The position numbers and the translations under genes are program-made. 64,000 nt of DNA from Streptococcus australis (lineage in GTDB: Bacteria > Bacillota > Bacilli > Lactobacillales > Streptococcaceae): the NCBI RefSeq assembly GCF_003943615.1, contig NZ_RJPZ01000001.1:56480-120479 (forward strand), given 5' to 3'. The notes below the pieces were generated by a model. That model was given only the letters and a program-made list of their open reading frames with translations, was not told the origin of the DNA and did no database searches. Below, piece after piece: positions 56,552 through 64,000 of the stretch (positions within the stretch are counted from its first letter, which is position 1; every line of letters begins with the position of its first letter).

Positions 56552-59005
56552 TTATTTAATTCTAGCAGTAAAGACTTCTTGATCAGAGATTTGATCGTTG
56601 ACAAAGGAACCATTGCTGGTTCGTTCTGACAAGCTGAGCTGGGTAAGATCCACTTCTGTCACTTGACCTGTTGTAGAGGTGATTTGAAGGATTTGATCTT
56701 GCTCTGCCACTTCTTCCTGGCTCGTAAAGAGATCAAAATCTCCTTGGTCCGTGAAGACTGGACCTGCCTTGAAGACGCGGTGTGGCTTAGACTTCAGTTC
56801 ACGTAAAACTTGCAGTCCACGTTTAGCCCGGCTGGTCACAGGAATATCGTCTTGCGACATCCGTTTGAGACTGCCTCGTTGGGTCAGAATGTACATACTT
56901 GGTGTTGTAGACTTAAAGACAGCTACCACCTGATCCCCGTCTTTGAGGTTAATGGCTTTAACCCCTGCTGCTTTAGCCCCAACCACTGGGACTTCCTCAA
57001 TATTGAAGCGGAGACCATAACCATTTTTGGTAATGATCATGATGTCTTCGAGGACAACTGGTGCAACAGCGACAATACGATCTGTATCATCTTTCAGCTT
57101 AGCGTACTTGGTTGATTTGGAGCGATAGGTCCGCCATGGGCTCAATTCCTTGCGTTCAAAGCGCTTGATTTGGCCTTGTTGGGTTGCTGCAAAGTAGGTC
57201 ACGCCTTCAAACTGATCCACAATCTCTGCAAAAAGAATTTCTTCTTCCTGCTCGAAATTGGTCAAGGTCTGACTGAGGTGTTCTCCGATATCCTTCCACT
57301 TGGTATCTGCTAATTCATGAATAGGTCGATAAATGGCATTTCCCAAATTGGTAAAGAGCAAGAGATGCTGGGTAGTCTTAGCAAGCTCTACAAAAATCAA
57401 TTCATCGTCGTCTCGCTTACCGACTTCTTCCACTGTAGATGCATTGAAAGAACGAGGAGAGGTTCGTTTGATATAACCAGCACGGGTCACGCTGACGAAA
57501 GTCTCCTCTTCGACAATCAGACTAGCTGTATCAATCTCGATCGTCTTAGCGGTGTCTTGCAACTCACTGCGACGCGGATTGCCAAAGAGTTTCTTAACTT
57601 CACGCAATTCTTTCTTCATGAGATTGAACATGGTCCGTTCATCCCCAATGATGGCTGCCAAGGTCGCAATTTGCTCCTTGAGGTTAGCATGCTCTTCTTC
57701 CAAGGTTACGATATCCGTATTGGTCAAGCGGTACAATTGCAAGGTAACAATGGCTTCTGCTTGTTCTTCCGTGAAATCGTAGCTGATCTTGAGGTTTTCC
57801 TTGGCATCTGCCTTGTTATCAGAAGCACGGATCAAAGCGATGACTTCATCAAGGATAGAAATGACGCGGATCAAGCCCTCTACGATGTGGAGGCGTCGTT
57901 CCGCCTTTTCCTTGTCAAAGCGAGAACGAGCGACAATGATATCCCGACGGTGAGCGATGTAGCTAGACAAAATCGGCACAATCCCCACTTGACGAGGGGT
58001 ATAGTTGTCGATGGCCACCATATTGAAGTTGTAGTTAACCTGCAAATCTGTATACTTGAACAAGTAGTTCAAGATCAAATCTGCATTGGCATCTTTCTTC
58101 AACTCAATGGCAATACGAAGACCATCCCGGTCAGACTCATCCCGAACTTCGGCAATACCGGCCACCTTGTTGTTAACGCGAACATCGTCAATCTTCTTGA
58201 CCAAGACAGCCTTATTGATTTCATAAGGGATCTCAGTGACGATGATTTGTTGCTTGCTGCCTTTGAGTTGCTCAATCTCTGTCTTAGAGCGGACAACCAC
58301 CCGTCCCTTACCTGTTTCATAGGCTTTCTTGATCTCATCCCGCCCTTGGATAATGGCACCAGTCGGAAAGTCAGGCCCAGGTAAAAACTCCATGAGCTTA
58401 TCTACCTTAGCAGATGGATGGTCGATCATGTAGACCACAGCATCTATGACTTCAGCAAGGTTATGTGGCGGAATATCTGTCGCGTAACCAGCTGAAATCC
58501 CTGTAGCCCCATTGACCAAAAGGTTTGGAAAGGCTGCAGGCAAAACTGTTGGCTCTTTTTCTGTATCGTCAAAGTTCCAGGCAAATGGTACTGTGTTCTT
58601 TTCGATATCTTGAAGGAGATAACCAGCAATTTCAGATAGACGGGCTTCGGTATAACGCATGGCTGCCGGTGGATCACCATCCATGGAACCATTGTTTCCG
58701 TGCATTTCGACAAGAATCTCACGGTTCTTCCAGTCCTGAGACATGCGGACCATAGCGTCATAGATAGAACTATCCCCGTGAGGGTGGAAATTCCCCATGA
58801 TATTTCCGACAGACTTGGCAGACTTGCGGTAGCCCTTGTCATGGGTATTGCCATCCTTATTCATAGAATAAAGAATCCGCCGTTGTACTGGTTTCAAGCC
58901 ATCCCGAATGTCAGGCAGGGCCCGCTCTTGAATAATGTATTTGGAGTAGCGACCAAAGCGCTCTCCCATGATGTCCTCCAGGGACATGATTTGAATATTA
59001 CTCAT
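56552..59005 (-). CDS. parC: DNA topoisomerase IV subunit A
   Basis: Decatenates daughter chromosomes with ParE. The 817-residue protein has [17 protein letters not shown] with wild-type Ser79 and Asp83, catalytic Tyr in AAMRYTEARLSE and a C-terminal pinwheel without a GyrA-box. ATG 59005 (MSNIQIMSLEDIM) matches pneumococcal ParC, but no Shine-Dalgarno precedes it; a repeat element abuts the codon. GGAGGACATC before ATG 58969 is a possible internal start. Three genes and the repeat separate it from parE. Confidence 0.97.
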   Translation of the reverse strand: MSNIQIMSLEDIMGERFGRYSKYIIQERALPDIRDGLKPVQRRILYSMNKDGNTHDKGYRKSAKSVGNIMGNFHPHGDSSIYDAMVRMSQDWKNREILVEMHGNNGSMDGDPPAAMRYTEARLSEIAGYLLQDIEKNTVPFAWNFDDTEKEPTVLPAAFPNLLVNGATGISAGYATDIPPHNLAEVIDAVVYMIDHPSAKVDKLMEFLPGPDFPTGAIIQGRDEIKKAYETGKGRVVVRSKTEIEQLKGSKQQIIVTEIPYEINKAVLVKKIDDVRVNNKVAGIAEVRDESDRDGLRIAIELKKDANADLILNYLFKYTDLQVNYNFNMVAIDNYTPRQVGIVPILSSYIAHRRDIIVARSRFDKEKAERRLHIVEGLIRVISILDEVIALIRASDNKADAKENLKISYDFTEEQAEAIVTLQLYRLTNTDIVTLEEEHANLKEQIATLAAIIGDERTMFNLMKKELREVKKLFGNPRRSELQDTAKTIEIDTASLIVEEETFVSVTRAGYIKRTSPRSFNASTVEEVGKRDDDELIFVELAKTTQHLLLFTNLGNAIYRPIHELADTKWKDIGEHLSQTLTNFEQEEEILFAEIVDQFEGVTYFAATQQGQIKRFERKELSPWRTYRSKSTKYAKLKDDTDRIVAVAPVVLEDIMIITKNGYGLRFNIEEVPVVGAKAAGVKAINLKDGDQVVAVFKSTTPSMYILTQRGSLKRMSQDDIPVTSRAKRGLQVLRELKSKPHRVFKAGPVFTDQGDFDLFTSQEEVAEQDQILQITSTTGQVTEVDLTQLSLSERTSNGSFVNDQISDQEVFTARIK

Positions 59006-59128
59006 ATAAGATACAAAGGGACGTTTCGGCTTGCCGAAAATTTCTGTAGAAAAATAGGAAATTGATGCAGGGTTCCATGAACCCAAACCGATTTATCTTT
59101 TTTCCTAGGAAATTAGTCCCGTGTTCAG
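59006..59128 (-). repeat. Covarying hairpin element, copy 3, abutting parC
   Basis: Same architecture as copies 1 and 2: outer stem GGGAC/GTCCC, AGGAAATT/AATTTCT, GAAAAA/TTTTTC and apical GGGTTC-ATG-GAACCC. It also carries an extra hairpin TTTCGGC-AA-GCCGAAA. It ends in GTATCTTAT directly before the parC ATG. Confidence 0.75.
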
Positions 59129-59189
59129 TTACTACAAATAACTAAACGATCCTTTCTGTAGTTTAAAGTGTTTAAAATAGATGATTAAA

Positions 59190-60008
59190 TCAAAGATTCA
59201 ACAGTTTTTCCTCAGCATAAGCCATCATCTTCTCAGCCTCTTTGCAATCATAGTCAAACTCCATCTTATGGGCTAGATCTTGGGCTTCCCGATGAAAGAC
59301 ATTCATGGTAGCAAATAAGGACTGACTGATTTTCTCTATACTGGATAAATCAAGAAGTGTTGAGAACTCCTTCTCCTTCTCAGCAGACAGATAGCGAAAG
59401 AGATACTTGTAGTTCTTACCAATGTCTACGGTACCCCGAGCACTTGCTACCTGCCAAGCAAAGACCTTCAAAAGTTCTTGCTGGCAAATGCTATAGAGGT
59501 GGTCAGTCGCATAGACCAATTGATTTCTTCGAATGCCCTTGACGACATAAGTCGATACCCACCAAAATTCATTACAGGATGCTGCAAATTCTTCTTCGGT
59601 AGGCGGACAAATCCAATAGCGCTTCGGATTAGGCAGATAGTCTTCAAACAAGCCTTTGTCGTCTTTTAAGACGCTGAAACCTGCCTCGCTGTCCACCCAC
59701 TCTTGAATGTGCTCCTTGGGACAGAGAGTCAAATCGATGCGATTCCCATCTTCAAAGAGCATGAGATAAAGATGACGATGTTCTAGGACATTATGCTGTT
59801 CAATCAGACGATTACCAAACTGGTCTAGCCAAGATAAATCTGAAATCAGCTCTTCCAAATTCTCTACAATATAGACCACATCATAATCTTGAAACTCATC
59901 TTTTGGGGAATCTGGAGTGGTCCGTGAACCAGATAAAGCCACTGCTTCCACTTGGAGGGTTTCAGCAGTTTGGACAATCAGTTCCATCATTTCTTTTTCA
60001 GTTCTCAT
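59190..60008 (-). CDS. Aminoglycoside 6-adenylyltransferase-like nucleotidyltransferase
   Basis: A 272-residue protein of the AadE/ANT(6) family. The nucleotidyltransferase signature ALSGSRT...EFQDYDVVYIV (about 24-53) supplies the metal-binding acidic residues, and RIDLTLCPKEH a third. Family members adenylylate streptomycin, but chromosomal relatives may have other substrates, so resistance should not be assumed. It overlaps the upstream membrane-protein gene by 11 nt and is the last gene of the parE operon before the repeat element. Confidence 0.85.
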   Translation of the reverse strand: MRTEKEMMELIVQTAETLQVEAVALSGSRTTPDSPKDEFQDYDVVYIVENLEELISDLSWLDQFGNRLIEQHNVLEHRHLYLMLFEDGNRIDLTLCPKEHIQEWVDSEAGFSVLKDDKGLFEDYLPNPKRYWICPPTEEEFAASCNEFWWVSTYVVKGIRRNQLVYATDHLYSICQQELLKVFAWQVASARGTVDIGKNYKYLFRYLSAEKEKEFSTLLDLSSIEKISQSLFATMNVFHREAQDLAHKMEFDYDCKEAEKMMAYAEEKLLNL

Positions 60009-60519
60009 CTTTCACTCCTTTATCGCTTAAAGAGCCTTGGAATTGTTCGTTTCTATTAAAATATAGATATACAGATGGAAGAATCGATAGGATCGTAATA
60101 AGTAGTTTCGCTAAATGGATGTTGATGTTCACCTTAAGAAATTGGCCTTGAGCTTTAAAAACCGCCATATGAATAAGGATGCCAGCTAGGATATAAATCC
60201 CTAAAATCAAGGAGGCTTTCAATAATTGGTGGCTATAAACCGAATAGAGACGTATGCCACTATAAACTAGGGATGCATACAATAAAGGCAAGTAAAACGA
60301 CACCAATAGTATGGTAATGGCCAAATGTCCTTCGAAATTTTTGGAGGGGTAACCACTAATTGTATTCATAGTTAAAATCCCTGCTAGTGGGAAAAAATAT
60401 CCTAAAAAATGGACCTTGGATTTATTTTTCTTAATAGCAATATAAATAAATGTCGCGACTAATATAACCGGTAAGAATGGGAAAGTAGGGAAAACTATAG
60501 GTAATAAGATATCATTCAT
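59998..60519 (-). CDS. Small integral membrane protein, paralogue of its upstream neighbour
   Basis: A 173-residue protein with about five hydrophobic segments (near 7-27, 38-54, 68-88, 102-122 and 132-152) and a hydrophilic tail. I do not recognise a family. The motif ASLVYSGIRLYSVY also appears, slightly changed (GSLVYTLIRLCFVY), at the same place in the upstream protein. The two probably arose by duplication. Starts 1 nt after that gene; function unknown. Confidence 0.75.
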   Translation of the reverse strand: MNDILLPIVFPTFPFLPVILVATFIYIAIKKNKSKVHFLGYFFPLAGILTMNTISGYPSKNFEGHLAITILLVSFYLPLLYASLVYSGIRLYSVYSHQLLKASLILGIYILAGILIHMAVFKAQGQFLKVNINIHLAKLLITILSILPSVYLYFNRNEQFQGSLSDKGVKDEN

Positions 60520-60520
60520 G

Positions 60521-60994
60521 TCATACCTTCCTGCGATTCTGACTAATAATCAAAAATATGGCTGGCAAATAGGAAACCAGAATCATCAAAATAAGAACTA
60601 CGAACATGAACTGGTGGAGCTGAAATAACATTACCACACTCAAGCCCAAAGCACCTACAAGAAGAGGTCCAAAAATATAGGATAGAAAAATTAGAATCCC
60701 CTTCTGCAGATTTTTCTTATAAACAAAGCACAAACGAATAAGTGTGTATACTAAAGATCCGATTATCAAGGGAAAGCCATATAAAATCATGAGAATGAAC
60801 GCCTCTAAAGAACCATATTCTGGTTCAATAATATTAGATTCTAGTACCTTTAGCATACATAGAGTAAAGACTATTGGCGCATACAAGCCTAATAGTCTGA
60901 TTCTTCGACGATTCATGTAGAATGCAAGAAACGCAGATGGTAAAGAGACTAAGAAAATATAACCAAAATAAGCCAAATCAGTCTTATCCATCAC
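60521..60994 (-). CDS. Small integral membrane protein
   Basis: A 157-residue protein with about five hydrophobic segments (near 8-25, 34-50, 64-86, 97-120 and 125-152). Family not recognised. It shares topology and the SLVYxxIRLxxVY motif with its downstream neighbour. It starts 9 nt after parE behind AAGGAG, so it is co-transcribed with parE. Confidence 0.75.
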   Translation of the reverse strand: MMDKTDLAYFGYIFLVSLPSAFLAFYMNRRRIRLLGLYAPIVFTLCMLKVLESNIIEPEYGSLEAFILMILYGFPLIIGSLVYTLIRLCFVYKKNLQKGILIFLSYIFGPLLVGALGLSVVMLFQLHQFMFVVLILMILVSYLPAIFLIISQNRRKV

Positions 60995-61003
60995 TTACAC
61001 TCC

Positions 61004-62953
61004 TTAAAACGCAGTCGTTTCTTCCAAGGTAAACTTAACGTTATCTTCGATCCATTGGCGGCGAGGGGCTGCCTTATCACCCATTAGGACCGATACGCGA
61101 CGTTCTGCACGCGCCAAGTCGTCAATGGTGACGCGGATCAAGGTGCGGGTTTCTGGGTTCATGGTTGTTTCCCAAAGTTGGTCCGCATTCATCTCTCCCA
61201 ACCCTTTGTAGCGTTGGAGGGTTGCTCCACGACCAAAAGTCCGACGTAGGTCTTCCAATTCACTATCTGTCCAGGCATAAGCCACTTCTTCTTTCTTCCC
61301 TTTGCCTTTAGACATCTTGTAAAGAGGAGGCATGGCGATATAGACCCGTCCTGCTTCAACCAAAGGACGCATATAGCGGTAGAAGAAAGTAAGGAGCAAG
61401 GTCTGAATGTGAGCTCCATCCGTATCCGCATCGGTCATGATGATAATCTTGTCATAGTTGGCATCTTCAATCGTAAAATCAGCCCCTACTCCAGCCCCGA
61501 TGGTGTAGATCATGGTATTGATTTCCTCGTTTTTGAGGATATCGCTCATATTGGCCTTCTCAGTATTGAGAACCTTTCCTCGAAGTGGAAGGATGGCCTG
61601 GAATTTGCGGTCTCGACCTTGCTTGGCCGAGCCGCCGGCTGAATCTCCTTCGACTAGATAAAGTTCATTCTTGGCGGCATTCTTGGACTGGGCTGGTGTC
61701 AATTTACCAGATAAGAGTCCCTTGTCCTTCTTGTTCTTCTTACCATTACGACTTTCATCACGCGCCTTTCGAGCTGCTTCACGCGCATCCCGAGCCTTAA
61801 TAGCCTTGCGAATCAGATTAGAAGCTAGTTCTCCATTTTCCATGAGGAAGAAGGTCAACTTGTCAGCGACAATCCCGTCAACAACAGGACGAGCCAAAGG
61901 ACTTCCTAGTTTGTCCTTGGTTTGCCCTTCAAACTGCAAATGGGCCTCTGGAACCAAAATCGAAAGAACAGCGGAAAGACCTTCCCGGTAGTCTGATCCT
62001 TCTAGGTTCTTGTCTTTTTCTTTAAGAAGGCCCGTCTTTCTTGCATAGTCGTTCATGGCCTTGGTAATGGCTGTCTTAAGACCCGTCTCGTGGGTTCCTC
62101 CATCTTTAGTGCGGACATTATTGACGAAGGACAAGATATTGTCTGAATAGCCATCATTGTACTGGAGAGCGACTTCTACTTGGAAGCCTTCTGATTCTCC
62201 ATTAAAGTAGAGAACCGGCGTCAAGGTTTCCTTATCTTCGTTCAAATACTCAACGAAATCCTGAACCCCATTCTCGTAATGGAAGGCCACATAGTTGTCT
62301 TCTTCCTTACGAAGGTCTGTCAGTGTCAGCGTCACATCCTTAAGCAAGAAGGCTGATTCTTTAATCCGCTCAGCAATGGTATTAAACTTGAAATCCGTCG
62401 TTGAGAAAATGGTTGGATCTGGCATGAAGGTAACCTTGGTCCCTGTCTTAGACTTAGGAGCCGTACCTATCTTCTCCAGAGTGGTGACAGGCTTCCCACC
62501 ATCTTCAAAGCGCTGCTTGTAGACCGCTCCATCACGGGTAATCTCAACCTCAAGCCAGCTAGAGAGGGCGTTCACGACCGAAGAACCTACACCGTGGAGA
62601 CCTCCAGAGGTCTTATAGCCACCTTGACCAAACTTCCCTCCAGCGTGGAGGACCGTAAAGATCACCTCAACGGTTGGTTTGCCCATGGCATGCATCCCTG
62701 TCGGCATCCCCCGACCTTGGTCAGCTACAGATAGGGAACCGTCTTTATTAATGGTAACGTCAATTTGAGAACCAAAACCAGATAGGGCTTCATCGACTGC
62801 ATTGTCGACAATTTCCCAGACCAAATGGTGGAGACCATTTCCATCTGTCGATCCGATATACATCCCTGGACGTTTACGGACCGCATCCAACCCTTCTAGA
62901 ACCTGAATGGCATCGTCATTATAATTATTAATGTTGATTTCCTTTTTAGACAC
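61004..62953 (-). CDS. parE: DNA topoisomerase IV subunit B
   Basis: ATPase subunit of topoisomerase IV. The 649-residue protein has a GHKL ATPase domain (EIVDNAVDEALSGFG, DQGRGMPTGMH, GGLHGVGSSVVNALS) and a Toprim domain (LVEGDSAGGSAKQGRDR, MTDADTDGAHI). It starts with GTG behind AGGAGGTTCC. Divergent from plsY, as in other streptococci. ParE rather than GyrB is supported by the parC and plsY neighbourhood and the separate gyrA locus. Confidence 0.96.
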   Translation of the reverse strand: MSKKEININNYNDDAIQVLEGLDAVRKRPGMYIGSTDGNGLHHLVWEIVDNAVDEALSGFGSQIDVTINKDGSLSVADQGRGMPTGMHAMGKPTVEVIFTVLHAGGKFGQGGYKTSGGLHGVGSSVVNALSSWLEVEITRDGAVYKQRFEDGGKPVTTLEKIGTAPKSKTGTKVTFMPDPTIFSTTDFKFNTIAERIKESAFLLKDVTLTLTDLRKEEDNYVAFHYENGVQDFVEYLNEDKETLTPVLYFNGESEGFQVEVALQYNDGYSDNILSFVNNVRTKDGGTHETGLKTAITKAMNDYARKTGLLKEKDKNLEGSDYREGLSAVLSILVPEAHLQFEGQTKDKLGSPLARPVVDGIVADKLTFFLMENGELASNLIRKAIKARDAREAARKARDESRNGKKNKKDKGLLSGKLTPAQSKNAAKNELYLVEGDSAGGSAKQGRDRKFQAILPLRGKVLNTEKANMSDILKNEEINTMIYTIGAGVGADFTIEDANYDKIIIMTDADTDGAHIQTLLLTFFYRYMRPLVEAGRVYIAMPPLYKMSKGKGKKEEVAYAWTDSELEDLRRTFGRGATLQRYKGLGEMNADQLWETTMNPETRTLIRVTIDDLARAERRVSVLMGDKAAPRRQWIEDNVKFTLEETTAF

Positions 62954-63126
62954 AAGGAACCTCCTGTTTGTTCATCTTTTCTATATTACAGCTTTTTAGG
63001 AAAATTTGCAAAATTTTTCTTTCTTCTCTCCCTTTCAGTAGCCCATTTTAATGCGATGAGCTTAAACCGACTATCCGATGTGACAAATATGGACGAAATT
63101 TTCTTTTTCATTCAAAGCAATTTTGA

Positions 63127-63132
63127 TATAAT
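63127..63132 (+). promoter_or_regulatory. plsY -10 element only 6 nt before the start codon
   Basis: TATAAT at 63127-63132; ATG at 63139. No Shine-Dalgarno is visible, which points to a leaderless transcript. Confidence 0.55.
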
Positions 63133-63138
63133 GAAACT

Positions 63139-63783
63139 ATGATGAAAACAATTCTTTTACTCGTATTAGCATATCTATTAGGCTCCATTCCTTCTGGTTT
63201 GTGGATTGGAAAAGCCTTCTTTAACATCAATCTACGGGAACACGGTTCTGGAAATACAGGGACCACCAACACCTTCCGTATCCTAGGAACGAAGGCAGGT
63301 TTGGTCGTCTTTGCGGTTGATTTCCTAAAGGGAACCTTGGCTGTTTTATTGCCGACTATTTTTGGACTTGCGGACATTTCTCCTATGGTCTTTGGTCTTC
63401 TAGCAGTCCTTGGTCACACCTTCCCCATTTTTGCAGGCTTTAAAGGGGGCAAGGCAGTAGCGACCAGTGCAGGGGTCATCTTCGGTTTCTATCCTCTCTT
63501 TCTATTGATCTTAGCTATTTATTTCTTTGGTAGCCTCTTTTTGACCAGTATGATTTCCTTTTCAAGTGTGACGGTCGCAGTCCTGGCTAGTATCGGAGTC
63601 CTGATCCTGCCTCTGACTGGTTGGATCCTCCCAAGCTACGACCTGATCTTTACCATTATCGTCCTCGCTTTGGCAGCCTTAATTATCGTCCGCCACAAGG
63701 ACAATATCAAACGAATCCTCAACAAGAATGAAAATATCATCTCCTGGGGTAAAAATATCACTCATCAAAAACCAAAAAACTAG
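63139..63783 (+). CDS. plsY: Glycerol-3-phosphate acyltransferase PlsY
   Basis: Transfers the acyl group from acyl phosphate to glycerol-3-phosphate, the first step of phospholipid synthesis. The 214-residue membrane protein has about five segments and the three PlsY signatures: [31 protein letters not shown] and [18 protein letters not shown]. Divergent from parE. Two ATG codons start it, and the message may be leaderless. Confidence 0.96.
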   Translation: MMKTILLLVLAYLLGSIPSGLWIGKAFFNINLREHGSGNTGTTNTFRILGTKAGLVVFAVDFLKGTLAVLLPTIFGLADISPMVFGLLAVLGHTFPIFAGFKGGKAVATSAGVIFGFYPLFLLILAIYFFGSLFLTSMISFSSVTVAVLASIGVLILPLTGWILPSYDLIFTIIVLALAALIIVRHKDNIKRILNKNENIISWGKNITHQKPKN

Positions 63784-63806
63784 AGCTAGAGCTCTAGTTT
63801 TTTTAT
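63777..63806 (+). terminator. Intrinsic terminator of plsY
   Basis: AACTAGAGCT / AGCTCTAGTT stem followed by TTTTTT, overlapping the stop codon. Confidence 0.85.
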
Positions 63807-63894
63807 GATTTTTATCACTTTATAAGCACTCCTCCTATAAACGCAATTTTTCTTTAAAAATGTTCATGAAGATTTTTTCATTCGTTTTTTCTAA

Positions 63895-63923
63895 TTGAAG
63901 ATTTGGAGAAATTAGTTTATAAT
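63895..63923 (+). promoter_or_regulatory. Promoter of the gene at the right window edge
   Basis: TTGAAG (63895-63900), 17-bp spacer, TATAAT (63918-63923). Confidence 0.65.
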
Positions 63924-63954
63924 ACCTTGAATACAAAATAAGTAAAGGATGTTT

Positions 63955-64000
63955 ATGAAATTCTATTCTTACGACTATGTACTTAGTCAAATTAGCCAGC
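63955..64000 (+). CDS. 5' end of an unidentified gene, cut by the window edge
   Basis: ATG 63955 follows AAAGG and a good promoter. The visible residues are MKFYSYDYVLSQISQ. Too short to assign. Confidence 0.6.
   Translation, partial: MKFYSYDYVLSQISQ

Noticed and set aside
57317..58384. A 355-codon open frame on the + strand
   Set aside because: It lies wholly antisense to parC, has no ribosome site, and its composition mirrors the parC codon pattern.
59190..60008. Acquired streptomycin-resistance gene
   Set aside because: The protein belongs to the ANT(6) family but sits in a tight operon with parE and has no flanking mobile element. Resistance cannot be claimed from sequence alone.

Overview
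The window is chromosomal DNA from a low-GC Gram-positive coccus, almost certainly a Streptococcus of the Mitis/Sanguinis/Parasanguinis type. The evidence is a canonical streptococcal dif site next to a xerS recombinase gene, split coaB/coaC genes, a ComX (cin) box in front of dprA, a relQ-nadK-rluD-pta and relQ/CYTH/prs/nifS/rex block, sortase A directly behind gyrA, and a PDH/acetoin dehydrogenase cluster whose lipoyl domain sits on E3. The species cannot be fixed from sequence alone. No prophage, insertion sequence or CRISPR array is visible.

Layout. 1-4.7 kb (+ strand): 3' part of ffh, two alpha/beta hydrolases, dif and xerS. The dif site marks the replication terminus: genes to its left read towards it on the + strand, and most genes to its right read back towards it on the - strand. 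4.8-8.7 kb: an unknown protein and a lactococcin-972-type ABC exporter/immunity pair without a bacteriocin gene. 8.7-14.8 kb: the acoA-acoB-acoC-acoL-lplA cluster. 15-17.9 kb: ATP-grasp enzyme plus two esterases. 17.9-33.5 kb: housekeeping genes on the - strand (trmFO, satD-like pair, topA, dprA, ROK, rnhB-rbgA, ATP-cone, dapA, asd, lemA with a frameshifted partner, a candidate sRNA, GNAT, fhs). 33.8-37.9 kb (+): coaB-coaC-panT, pgm, a thioredoxin-like gene. 38-42.9 kb (-): mutY, then pta-rlu-nadK-relQ. 43-47 kb (+): CYTH, prs, nifS-DUF1831-DUF4649, rex. 47-51.7 kb (-): radC, an unknown, srtA, gyrA. 51.9 kb on: ldh (+), three tRNAs, rpsA, ilvE, parC, three unusual genes, parE (all -), then plsY and the first codons of another gene (+).

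The most unusual content is non-coding. (1) A ~180-bp element occurs six times. Every copy begins 5-12 nt after the stop codon of a housekeeping gene (lplA, the thioredoxin-like gene, pta, rex, srtA, rpsA) in the same orientation relative to that gene. It can fold into three hairpins, the last resembling an intrinsic terminator. (2) A second hairpin element occurs three times plus one shortened copy. Three copies are in tandem between acoB and acoC, and one abuts the parC start. Its apical stem differs between copies but always pairs. (3) A ~155-nt structured RNA with its own promoter and terminator lies upstream of the lemA operon. (4) A terminator-like hairpin upstream of radC carries the radC ribosome binding site in its 3' arm and a cin-box-like sequence in its loop. 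(5) Three copies of a TGTCTATTATAAC half site overlie the -35 and -10 of the satD-like promoter.

Regulatory sites tie several genes to known streptococcal regulons: CodY (ilvE, asd), CcpA (esterase, acoA, ldh), ComX (dprA, perhaps radC) and possibly PurR (fhs). All regulatory calls are pattern matches read by eye.
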